A stretch of 8,569 nt of DNA from Frankiaceae bacterium (GTDB taxonomy: Bacteria; Actinomycetota; Actinomycetes; JAVEEB01), in assembly GCA_030840665.1 (NCBI GenBank), contig JAVEEB010000267.1, positions 1-8,569 of the forward strand, given 5' to 3'. Under the pieces are notes generated by a model. The model was not told the DNA's origin. It did no database searches and saw nothing but the letters and a program-made list of their open reading frames with translations. Position 1 is the stretch's first letter; each line of letters starts with the position of its first letter. The position numbers and the translations under genes are program-made. Positions 1 to 5,233 of this stretch are shown in pieces.

Positions 1-89
1 CTCGCCGCGCCGTCACGCCGCGCGGCCTCCTGGGCGCCGGACTGTTCTACATAGCGTTCGCCGCAGCGCTTGCCGTCGTGACCTCATAA
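1..89 (+). CDS. C-terminal end of a membrane protein (partial)
   Basis: The frame is open from the window edge to a TAA at 87-89 and encodes 28 residues. A short basic stretch (RRAVTPRG) is followed by about 18 hydrophobic residues (LLGAGLFYIAFAAALAVV) ending in TS. This looks like the last transmembrane helix of an integral membrane protein with a cytoplasmic basic flank. The family cannot be told from so short a tail. A perfect GC-rich hairpin follows directly, which supports this being a true gene end. It converges with the MarR gene on the other strand. Confidence 0.6.
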   Translation, partial: RRAVTPRGLLGAGLFYIAFAAALAVVTS

Positions 90-95
90 CCGGTA

Positions 96-114
96 GGCGA
101 CGAAGCTCGTCGCC
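96..114. terminator. Hairpin between convergent genes
   Basis: GGCGACGA (96-103), loop AGC, TCGTCGCC (107-114) form a perfect 8-bp stem. It sits between the stop of the membrane-protein tail (89) and the stop of the convergent MarR gene (139). There is no clear T-run on either side. A bidirectional terminator is inferred from stem strength and position. Confidence 0.6.
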
Positions 115-138
115 CATTCGATCGAGACTCCCGCAATG

Positions 139-648
139 TCAGCCGAAGGTGCAGTCGGCAATGACCTTCGTCAAAGCCACCTCGACAACGGCGAGCTCCG
201 AATCGTCGAGACGCTCCACGAAGAGTTGGGACACACCGCGTAGGTGGACCGGCAACGTCTCGGTGATCCGCGCGACACCGGCTGCTGTCAGCGAAACAAC
301 GACGCCGCGACCGTCGTCGATCGCGTTCGCCCTGGCGACGAGGCCGTCGCCGACCAGTCCGGCAATGCGCCGCGTGAGACCCGAACGTGAGATCAGCGTG
401 CGGGTGGCCAGTTCGCTCATGCGCAGCTCGCCGCCGGCGCTGGCGAGCTGAGCCAGGACATCGAAATCAGCCAGGCGAAAACCTGTCTGCTCCCTGAGGT
501 CGGTGTCCAGCCGCCGCATGAGCGTCGCGTGCGCCTGCAGCAGCGCTTGCCAGGCCCCCTCTCCGCGCCTCGTGGGCAACGCTTCGTCCACGAGGCGACT
601 GAGCAATTGCGCGGGGGACTCCGATGGAGCATCTAGTTGCATGCGCAA
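139..648 (-). CDS. MarR-family transcriptional regulator
   Basis: This is a DNA-binding dimeric regulator of 169 residues, a normal MarR length. The winged-helix domain spans about residues 58-125. The recognition-helix region is near 87-99 (ISRSGLTRRIAGL), and the wing carries the DDGRG signature (111-115) followed by VVVSLTAAG. Flanking helices for dimerisation are at about 31-55 and 130-165. The only cysteine (C166) is near the C-terminus, so an OhrR-like N-terminal redox switch is not evident. The start may be TTG (646-648), 6 nt after AGAGAG, or the ATG two codons in (640-642). The gene diverges from the LUD-domain gene, and both starts flank paired inverted repeats. It probably represses itself and the LUD gene; the ligand is unknown. 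Confidence 0.88.
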   Translation of the reverse strand: MRMQLDAPSESPAQLLSRLVDEALPTRRGEGAWQALLQAHATLMRRLDTDLREQTGFRLADFDVLAQLASAGGELRMSELATRTLISRSGLTRRIAGLVGDGLVARANAIDDGRGVVVSLTAAGVARITETLPVHLRGVSQLFVERLDDSELAVVEVALTKVIADCTFG

Positions 649-651
649 TCA
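634..651. promoter_or_regulatory. Candidate MarR operator, copy 1
   Basis: TAGTTGC-ATGC-GCAATCA is an inverted repeat with perfect TTGC/GCAA inner arms around a 4-bp spacer. It covers the MarR translation start. The same left half-site (TAGTTGC) and spacing recur 31 bp away at 665. The operator role is inferred from the duplication and position. Confidence 0.55.
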
Positions 652-664
652 CATCTCTCTAAGG

Positions 665-682
665 TAGTTGCGACAGCAAGTA
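665..682. promoter_or_regulatory. Candidate MarR operator, copy 2
   Basis: TAGTTGC-GACA-GCAAGTA is an inverted repeat matching at 6 of 7 positions per arm (TA-TTGC). It lies mid-way between the divergent MarR and LUD starts, where both promoters must be. It is offset from copy 1 by 31 bp, about three helical turns, so two dimers would bind the same DNA face. Confidence 0.6.
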
Positions 683-707
683 TCGCAGGATCGATGAGGA
701 GTGTCCG

Positions 708-1355
708 ATGACCCGAGCACAGACTGACATCGACGCGGAACTCAGGCGCCGTTACACACTGCCGGCCGACGAGGCGCGAACGGCCCGCACGGCCGCCGCC
801 CTGGAGACGAACGGAATGACCGTCCTGCGGGCCTCGGACGGGGCCGTCGCGAAAAAACTGGTCCTCGACCTCATCGCCGAGGGGTCGCAGGTGCACCAGG
901 GCGCGTCCCAGACCTTGGACGTGTTGGGCATCACCGACGAGCTGGAAAAGTCTGGTCGGTACGACGCGGTGCGCCCGCGGACGTTCTCCATGGACCGTGC
1001 CACCGAAGCGAGGGAGATCCGCCGACTGGCGGCATCTCCCGACGTCATGCTCGGAAGCGTTCACGCAGTCACAGAGACGGGCTCGCTGGTTGCGGCGTCG
1101 TTGAGTGGCAGTCAACTCGGCCCATACGCGTCCGGTGCCGGCCAGGTCATTTTCGTCGTCGGCACCCAGAAGATCGTGCCCGACCTGGAGGCCGCGCTCC
1201 GGCGGGTCGACGAGTACGCCTTCCCCCTCGAGGACGCCCGGGCCCAGACTGCGTACGGCATCCACAGTGCCGTGAACAAGGTCCTCATCATCCACCGGGA
1301 GTTCGCACCCGGACGCATCACCGTTGTCCTCTGCGACGAGGCACTGGGCTTTTGA
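708..1355 (+). CDS. LUD-domain protein (LutC/YkgG-like)
   Basis: This 215-residue protein matches the LUD domain (formerly DUF162), known from LutB and LutC of the L-lactate oxidation complex and from stand-alone proteins. Family features seen here are the ETGSLV core (123-128, within VHAVTETGSLVAAS), then VIFVVGTQKIV (147-157) and a C-terminal VNKVLIIHREF segment. There are no CxxC ferredoxin motifs, so it is not LutB, and no lutA or lutB neighbour is present; a lactate role is therefore uncertain. The start is the ATG preceded by GAGGAG (696-701) with a 6-nt gap. It is divergent from the MarR gene and probably controlled by it. It is cytoplasmic, with no signal peptide or membrane segment. 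Confidence 0.85.
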   Translation: MTRAQTDIDAELRRRYTLPADEARTARTAAALETNGMTVLRASDGAVAKKLVLDLIAEGSQVHQGASQTLDVLGITDELEKSGRYDAVRPRTFSMDRATEAREIRRLAASPDVMLGSVHAVTETGSLVAASLSGSQLGPYASGAGQVIFVVGTQKIVPDLEAALRRVDEYAFPLEDARAQTAYGIHSAVNKVLIIHREFAPGRITVVLCDEALGF

Positions 1356-1366
1356 TGTGACGGCGT

Positions 1367-1402
1367 CTCGGCTCGGTGTCGGGATCGTCGGCGACAGCCG
1401 AG
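1367..1402. terminator. Hairpin between convergent LUD and transporter genes
   Basis: CTCGGC (1367-1372) pairs with GCCGAG (1397-1402), and TGTCG (1377-1381) pairs with CGACA (1392-1396), giving an 11-bp stem with a 4-nt bulge. It fills most of the 55-bp gap between two converging stop codons. No T-tract is seen. A bidirectional terminator role is inferred. Confidence 0.45.
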
Positions 1403-1410
1403 CGCGGCGG

Positions 1411-2565
1411 CTACTGGAGCGGTGCGGCGGAGGCGGGCAAGGTGCCCATCGCGATGGCGCTCAACGTCCTCGCGAAGACGGTGAGCCACGCGACAACGAG
1501 AAGCGCATAGAGCAGGACGGACGCACCCGCGAAGAAGGCAAGCCCCGTGCGGACCGCCAGCCCGTTGGTGCCCGTGACCAACGCCCCCACGGGGAACGCG
1601 AAGCTCCACCACGTCAGGCTGAAGGGCAGGTGTGCGCGGGCGGTGCGCGCGGTAACGGCGATCGCCACCGTCAGCCACAGCACCGCGAAGCCCCATGTGG
1701 TCAGCCCGAAGAGCATCGCCATCGCGGCCGCCCCGTCCGCATCCACCGTGGGCAACGTGCCGCGTGCGGCGGTCGCCATCAGGCCGGCGGCGGTGATGGA
1801 CTGCCCGAGCGGCCCGAGGACGATCCACAGCGTCGGCACGGCGGCCGGAGACCCGACTTTGTGCTGCATGAGGCGTCCCCAGATCAGGCCAATGATCACG
1901 ACACTCGCGAACAGGGACAGGCCGAACATGCAGTAGCAGGAGGCGAGCAACGTCTCGCGCAGTTGGCCGGCGGCAGCGTACGGCACAAGCAGGGCGCCGG
2001 TGCTTGCAGAAACCATTGGCGGTACGACGGGCATCAACCAACCGCCGAACGCACTGTCGGGCTTGGTGTCGTGGCGGGTGAAGGCGACGTAGGGAACGAC
2101 CGCGGCGACCGCCAGGCCGGTTGCCGTGCCGATCAGCCACATCACCCAGTCGAGGTCGACGGCCAGTCGGAGTCCGAGCACGTCGCGTCCCACCAGGATG
2201 GCCCCGGCGCCCACGGTCAACACGGCCATCGGGGGAGCGCCGTAGAAGTGGCTCATGACCGGATCGCTGAGGTGGGCGCGAGCCGCAAAGGGATGCCGGA
2301 GCCACTGCGCCGCCGTTGCGTAGATCAGCGACACCAACAGGAACGACGCCAACACCCACACCGCCAGCGCGAACCCGCGAAGTCCCGGCACGTGGACAGG
2401 AAGGGTGACGGCAGCGGTTGCGACGATGCCCGTCCCCATCACGCCGGCGAACCAGTTCGGCCCGAGGTCCGCAAGCCCCACCGAGCGGTGCCGAAGCGCG
2501 GTCGGTGGAGGTGTCGTGGTTACGTACTTGCCGTCGGATCGGGCGGCGACGGTTGCGAGTGTCAT
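1411..2565 (-). CDS. TDT-family membrane transporter (TehA/Mae1/Ssu1-like)
   Basis: This is a polytopic membrane protein of 384 residues with about ten hydrophobic helices. It shows the tellurite-resistance/dicarboxylate transporter (SLAC1-like) pattern: GPNWFAGVMGTGI opening the first helix (35-47), HFYGAPPMAVLTVGAG (106-121), GGWLMPVVPPMVSASTG (174-190), GPLGQS (251-256) and WWSFAFPVGALVTGT (319-333). The family exports or takes up small anions such as malate, sulfite or tellurite-related species; the substrate cannot be decided here. The ATG at 2563-2565 is chosen because GGAG (2571-2574) is 5 nt upstream; a GTG two codons earlier would overlap this site. A LysR-type regulator is divergent from it across a 123-bp gap and is its likely controller. 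Confidence 0.9.
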   Translation of the reverse strand: MTLATVAARSDGKYVTTTPPPTALRHRSVGLADLGPNWFAGVMGTGIVATAAVTLPVHVPGLRGFALAVWVLASFLLVSLIYATAAQWLRHPFAARAHLSDPVMSHFYGAPPMAVLTVGAGAILVGRDVLGLRLAVDLDWVMWLIGTATGLAVAAVVPYVAFTRHDTKPDSAFGGWLMPVVPPMVSASTGALLVPYAAAGQLRETLLASCYCMFGLSLFASVVIIGLIWGRLMQHKVGSPAAVPTLWIVLGPLGQSITAAGLMATAARGTLPTVDADGAAAMAMLFGLTTWGFAVLWLTVAIAVTARTARAHLPFSLTWWSFAFPVGALVTGTNGLAVRTGLAFFAGASVLLYALLVVAWLTVFARTLSAIAMGTLPASAAPLQ

Positions 2566-2584
2566 GGTCACTCCAAGCTCGGGT

Positions 2585-2607
2585 TTCAGCGTGCATATTC
2601 AGCGTGC
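2585..2607. promoter_or_regulatory. Tandem direct repeat upstream of the transporter
   Basis: TTCAGCGTGC occurs twice, at 2585-2594 and 2598-2607, with identical copies 13 bp apart. They lie just upstream of the transporter ribosome site, in the intergenic region shared with the LysR gene. This is a candidate regulator-binding array; the binding protein is inferred to be the adjacent LysR protein. Confidence 0.5.
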
Positions 2608-2618
2608 GACCCGGCGTC

Positions 2619-2628
2619 ACTCGCGAGT
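2619..2628. promoter_or_regulatory. Palindrome ACTCGCGAGT in the transporter/LysR intergenic region
   Basis: This is a perfect 10-bp palindrome between the direct repeats and the LysR start. It could be part of the LysR-type recognition site or a chance palindrome in GC-rich DNA. Confidence 0.3.
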
Positions 2629-2688
2629 AGGCGCCCCGATGGAATCGACCTATCACCTTTCGTTATGACTCGTCGTACTCTCGATTTC

Positions 2689-3603
2689 ATGTTGTCGACA
2701 CGCGTGCCCGACCTCGACTCGCTGGAGCTGTTGCTGGCTGTCGCGACCGAAGGCAGCCTGGGGCGGGCGGGAGCGGTGCGGGGGATCAGCCAACCGGCAG
2801 CGAGTGCGCGCATCCGCCGGATGGAAGGAAGCCTCGGGTTCCCGCTGCTGCATCGGACGGCCCGTGGTTCCACGCTGACGCCGGCAGGGGCCCTGGTTGC
2901 TCACTGGGCGCGCGACGTCATCGCCGCGGCGGCGGTGCTCGACGCCGGGATCGGGTCGTTGCGTGAGGACGCGGCCGGTCGCCTCCGCATTGCCGCCAGC
3001 CTCACCATCGCGGAGCACCTGCTGCCGCACTGGCTCGTCCGGCTGTCGGCCGGTCAGCCGGGCATCGCGGTGAGCCTGTCGGCGGTGAACTCCGACGAAG
3101 TGGCGCGGCAAGTCCTCCATGATGAGGTCGACCTGGGTTTCGTCGAAGGGCCGACCCCGCCGTCGGGACTGAGCGGCAAGGTGATCGGCGAGGATCGGCT
3201 CGTGGTCGTCGTACCGCCAGGTCATCCCTGGACCCGCCGGCGGAAGGCGCTCACGTCAGCCGAGCTGGCGACCACCCGGCTGGTGCACCGAGAGCCGGGA
3301 TCCGGAACGCGGACGGCCTTCGAGGTCGCCCTCGCCGCCTTCGCACCTTTACCAACGCCCCTGCTGGAACTCGGGTCGACGACCGCCGTCCGCTCGGCCG
3401 TCGCGGCCGGTGCCGGACCAGCTGTGCTCAGCGACCTCGCCGTACGCGACGACGTGGCCAATCACAGACTTGTCGAGGTGGCTGTGAGTGATCTCGATCT
3501 TCGACGCAGGCTGCGCGCCGTCTGGCCGGCCGGTCAGCGGCCCAGTGGGCCCGCGCGCGATCTTCTCGCCGTCGCCGCGCGCTCCAAGCCCAGTCGGACG
3601 TGA
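2689..3603 (+). CDS. LysR-type transcriptional regulator
   Basis: This is a 304-residue protein of normal LysR length. An N-terminal winged helix (about residues 7-65) contains LLLAVATEGSLGRAG, then GISQPAASARIRRMEGSLG as the recognition helix region, then LLHRTARGSTLTPAG. An effector-binding periplasmic-binding-like domain follows (about 88-300): GRLRIAASLTIAEHLLPHWL, the DLGFVEG strand, VVVPPGHPW, and REPGSGTR. Three starts are possible: ATG 2665, ATG 2689 and GTG 2704. None has a convincing ribosome site, and 2689 gives the usual short lead-in before the helix-turn-helix; a leaderless transcript is possible. The gene is divergent from the TDT transporter, which it probably controls in response to an unidentified ligand. 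Confidence 0.9.
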   Translation: MLSTRVPDLDSLELLLAVATEGSLGRAGAVRGISQPAASARIRRMEGSLGFPLLHRTARGSTLTPAGALVAHWARDVIAAAAVLDAGIGSLREDAAGRLRIAASLTIAEHLLPHWLVRLSAGQPGIAVSLSAVNSDEVARQVLHDEVDLGFVEGPTPPSGLSGKVIGEDRLVVVVPPGHPWTRRRKALTSAELATTRLVHREPGSGTRTAFEVALAAFAPLPTPLLELGSTTAVRSAVAAGAGPAVLSDLAVRDDVANHRLVEVAVSDLDLRRRLRAVWPAGQRPSGPARDLLAVAARSKPSRT

Positions 3604-3612
3604 CAAGCGCCT

Positions 3613-3635
3613 ATGCGAAACCAGGAGTTGCGCAT
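3613..3635. promoter_or_regulatory. Candidate ArsR-family operator 1
   Basis: ATGCGAAAC-CAGGA-GTTGCGCAT is an inverted repeat with 8 of 9 positions paired and a 5-bp spacer. Its right arm contains the -35 element of the downstream promoter. The half-site GTTGCG and the 5-bp spacer recur in operator 2, 45 bp downstream. Confidence 0.6.
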
Positions 3636-3656
3636 ACTGCCATCGTCGGATAGCTT
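3628..3656 (+). promoter_or_regulatory. Predicted promoter of the SRPBCC-ArsR-DinB operon
   Basis: TTGCGC (3628-3633) and TAGCTT (3651-3656) are separated by exactly 17 bp, an optimal sigma-70-type arrangement. Transcription would begin around 3663. The promoter is flanked by two operator-like inverted repeats, one covering the -35 and one covering the start site. Confidence 0.6.
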
Positions 3657-3657
3657 A

Positions 3658-3680
3658 ACGCGCAACCGAACGTTGCGAAT
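3658..3680. promoter_or_regulatory. Candidate ArsR-family operator 2
   Basis: CGCAAC-CGAAC-GTTGCG is a perfect 6-bp inverted repeat with a 5-bp spacer (3661-3677); extended to 9-bp arms, 7 of 9 positions match. It lies over the predicted transcription start and ends right against the ribosome site GGAG (3681-3684) of the SRPBCC gene. Confidence 0.6.
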
Positions 3681-3691
3681 GGAGAACGATC

Positions 3692-4159
3692 ATGGAGTAC
3701 GGGCTCATCGAGCGGGAGTTCCACATCGACGCCTCGCCGGAGGTGGTCTTCGAGGTGATCAGCAGCCCTGCGCACATCCGCGAATGGTGGCATGCGGACG
3801 CGGTCGTGGAGCCGGTGGCCGGCACGACGGGGGAGCTGGTGTGGGGTGACAGGGCCAGCGGAGACGCTCACATCGCTCAGCTCACGGTCGTCGATGCGGA
3901 ACGGCCCCGGGTGTTTTCGTTCCGGTGGGTGTACGAGGACGGGGCGCAGCCGGCGTCGGGTAACTCGCTTCTGGTGACCTTCGAGCTCGTCCCCATGGGG
4001 GAGGGGACGACGGTGCGACTCACAGAGACCGGCTTCCGCGAGAGGGGCTGGGAGGCGGCCGTTCTCGAGCAGCACTACAACGACCACGTTGCCGGATGGG
4101 ACGCCCACTTCGCCGGCGGCCTGCGGACGTACCTCACGCAGTTGGTCTCCGTACCGTGA
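3692..4159 (+). CDS. SRPBCC / AHSA1-like domain protein
   Basis: This 155-residue protein covers one START/Bet v1-like (SRPBCC) domain of the AHSA1 type. Visible hallmarks are the opening strand and helix HIDASPEVVFEVISSP..IREWW (11-33), the FSFRW strand (75-79), the paired strands VTFELVPMGEGTTVRLTETGF (95-115) and the long C-terminal helix GWDAHFAGGLRTYLTQL (135-151). The fold forms a deep hydrophobic cavity for small ligands; no enzyme activity can be assigned. The start has GGAG (3681-3684) with a 7-nt gap. The gene leads a cluster and overlaps the next gene by 4 nt (GTGA). SRPBCC proteins often pair with an ArsR-type repressor as here, which suggests response to a small molecule rather than a metal. 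Confidence 0.88.
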   Translation: MEYGLIEREFHIDASPEVVFEVISSPAHIREWWHADAVVEPVAGTTGELVWGDRASGDAHIAQLTVVDAERPRVFSFRWVYEDGAQPASGNSLLVTFELVPMGEGTTVRLTETGFRERGWEAAVLEQHYNDHVAGWDAHFAGGLRTYLTQLVSVP

Positions 4160-4494
4160 CCACGGCCGTCGACGACGGGCTCTGGTCGGCCATCGGTGAC
4201 CCGACCCGCCGACGAGTGCTCGACCTTCTCCTGGCGGGCGGGGGCCGCACCGCGACAGCGCTGAGCGAGCAACTTCCGGTGACGCGGCAAGCCGTCGCCA
4301 AGCATCTCGCCGTGCTCGACCGGGTGGGTCTCGTGCATGCGGCACCGTCGGGACGGGAGATTCGGTACGAGGTCGACGAGGCACAGCTCGCTCGAGCGGT
4401 TGCCCAACTCGCGTCGGTGGGCTCCGCCTGGGACGCGCGGTTGCGACGCATCAAGCGGATCGCCGAAGCCATCCAGCGCGGAAAGGCGGACTGA
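4156..4494 (+). CDS. ArsR-family regulator, cysteine-free
   Basis: This is a 112-residue winged-helix regulator. It opens with LWSAIGDPTRRRVLDLLLAGG (9-29), typical of ArsR proteins paired with AHSA1 genes. TATALSEQLPVTRQAVAKHLAVLDRVGLV (32-60) is the helix-turn-helix and HAAPSGREIRYEV (61-73) the wing. It has no cysteine at all and no ELCVCDL motif, so the classic alpha-3 metal site is missing. The start is GTG at 4156, overlapping the SRPBCC stop as GTGA; an upstream in-frame ATG (4096) would bury 60 nt in the SRPBCC gene and adds non-family sequence. It is translationally coupled to the SRPBCC gene and probably represses its own operon through the two GTTGCG inverted repeats. Confidence 0.9.
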   Translation: MTTAVDDGLWSAIGDPTRRRVLDLLLAGGGRTATALSEQLPVTRQAVAKHLAVLDRVGLVHAAPSGREIRYEVDEAQLARAVAQLASVGSAWDARLRRIKRIAEAIQRGKAD

Positions 4495-4502
4495 CTCTCG
4501 TC

Positions 4503-4973
4503 ATGGACACCACAGCATTGCGCGCGGCCTACGAACATCTGTTGGATGTTGCCGCCTCCCCGGACCTCGGCGAGGCGGCCGACGGTGGCTGGAACGCGGA
4601 CCAGCTGCTGGCCCATCTGCTCAGCGTCGATGCAGCGATCGCCGCCGTTGCTCTCGGCGTTGTCGCCGGTTCGCGACCGACATTCGACAATCGGGTATCG
4701 CTGGACCGCTCGAATCTGGCGCGGATTGTGGCGGAGCACGTCGACCGCGCCGCGCTTATCGGGAGTGTCCGGCGGACGGCAGACATTTTGTGCGACGTCA
4801 CCGATGAGCTGAGCGATGCCGACGCGCAGGTCCTCGTACCGTCGTTCCTTATCTCGAACGACGTGGTCGCGTTGGACCAGCCGCTGACACTCGAAAGCCT
4901 CATCGACGGTTTGGCGGCGGACCACGTGCCGCGGCACTCGCAACAGCTGCTCGAACTTCGCGTCGCCGTGTGA
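4503..4973 (+). CDS. DinB-like / maleylpyruvate isomerase N-terminal-like protein
   Basis: This is a 156-residue, mostly helical protein. It looks like the DinB four-helix bundle, whose actinobacterial members include mycothiol-dependent enzymes. The GGWNADQLLAHLLSVDAAI segment (28-46) with H38 fits helix 2, and HVPRHSQQLLEL (141-152) supplies H141 and H145 in the HxxxH spacing usual for the metal-binding third helix set. This would give a three-histidine metal site. There is no signal peptide or membrane segment. The ATG lies 8 nt after the ArsR stop, so it is probably the third gene of the same operon; no strong ribosome site is present, in keeping with coupling. The family is assigned from pattern only and the substrate is unknown. 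Confidence 0.65.
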   Translation: MDTTALRAAYEHLLDVAASPDLGEAADGGWNADQLLAHLLSVDAAIAAVALGVVAGSRPTFDNRVSLDRSNLARIVAEHVDRAALIGSVRRTADILCDVTDELSDADAQVLVPSFLISNDVVALDQPLTLESLIDGLAADHVPRHSQQLLELRVAV

Positions 4974-5021
4974 CTTGAGGGGGATCGCGCGGATGCCTCG
5001 ACGAACGCTGTCCAACAGTCA

Positions 5022-5049
5022 AACTGACATAATGTCCATTATCGGATGT
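5022..5049 (-). other. dif-like XerCD recombination site
   Basis: On the minus strand the 28-bp stretch reads as an 11-bp arm ending CGATAA, a 6-bp centre TGGACA, and an 11-bp arm beginning TTATGTCA. Compared from memory with E. coli dif (arms ending GCATAA and beginning TTATGTTA, centre TGTATA), 17 of 28 bases match overall and 14 of 16 in the core ATAATGGACATTATGT. The layout of arms and spacer is that of a dif site. It may be the chromosomal dimer-resolution site, a plasmid-type copy, or an unrelated operator, since ATAATG-TC-CATTAT is itself a palindrome. Confidence 0.5.
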
Positions 5050-5055
5050 CAACTA

Positions 5056-5088
5056 ACGGGAGTTGCAACAGATGCAACCACTCCCGTC
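5056..5088. repeat. Nested inverted repeat over the left direct repeat
   Basis: ACGGGAG (5056-5062) and TTGCA (5063-5067) pair with TGCAA (5073-5077) and CTCCCGT (5082-5088). The arms are perfect apart from extra bases between TGCAA and CTCCCGT, and the loop is ACAGA. It has the form of a recombinase-binding site with opposed arms about a short centre. It could also fold as an RNA or single-stranded hairpin. Confidence 0.55.
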
Positions 5089-5089
5089 T
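5063..5089 (+). repeat. Left 27-bp direct repeat, candidate attL
   Basis: It begins with TTGCAACAGAT, carries ACTCCCG at its right, and matches the copy at 8341-8367 at 23 of 27 positions in the same orientation. The first 11 bases are identical, a likely crossover core. The pair encloses the three recombinase-module genes, as attL and attR do around an integrated element. Confidence 0.6.
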
Positions 5090-5164
5090 CATGAGAGGGA
5101 CGGCGTTCTCGCAGGTCACGCACGGTGGGACGTCTACGCCAGCCGCGTCGCATCGTCGTGCCTC

Positions 5165-5194
5165 TTGCCAGGGAAGCGCAGATCAGCGTAGGTT
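5165..5194 (+). promoter_or_regulatory. Possible promoter of the recombinase operon
   Basis: TTGCCA (5165-5170) and TAGGTT (5189-5194) are spaced 18 bp apart, about 40 bp before the recombinase start codon. The -10 is weak. An inverted repeat follows directly at the expected start of transcription. Confidence 0.35.
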
Positions 5195-5197
5195 TCG

Positions 5198-5210
5198 TGC
5201 ATCTAATGCA
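5198..5210. promoter_or_regulatory. Inverted repeat TGCAT-CTA-ATGCA, candidate operator
   Basis: This is a perfect 5-bp inverted repeat around CTA. It lies just downstream of the possible -10 and 14 bp before the recombinase ribosome site AGAGG (5224-5228). It is a plausible operator for the Cro/C1-type protein encoded by the second gene, giving self-control of the operon. This is inferred from position only. Confidence 0.45.
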
Positions 5211-5233
5211 GGATTCCACGGTTAGAGGTCGCC

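Noticed and set aside
1112..2656. Minus-strand frame of over 500 codons covering the transporter in another frame
   Set aside because: It is Arg-rich with no recognisable domain, and the overlapping frame is an unmistakable TDT transporter.
1324..2664. Long plus-strand open frame running antisense through the transporter and into the LysR gene
   Set aside because: It is opposite a clear membrane transporter and its product is Arg/Gly/His-rich low-complexity sequence. Only the part from about 2689 encodes the LysR protein; the rest is a stop-free shadow in GC-rich DNA.
5056..5088. Integron attC-like site
   Set aside because: The folded repeat with unpaired bases recalls attC, but the GTTRRRY and RYYYAAC core boxes do not fit, and the recombinase has no visible IntI-specific insert.
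5091..5225. 44-codon plus-strand ORF upstream of the recombinase
   Set aside because: It has no ribosome site, its composition is Ser/Arg/Ala-rich, and it overlaps the left repeat, candidate promoter and operator. A chance ORF is more likely.
4974..5233. tRNA gene as integration target
   Set aside because: Neither repeat region shows a tRNA-like cloverleaf, T-loop GTTCRA box or CCA end. The target appears to be intergenic.
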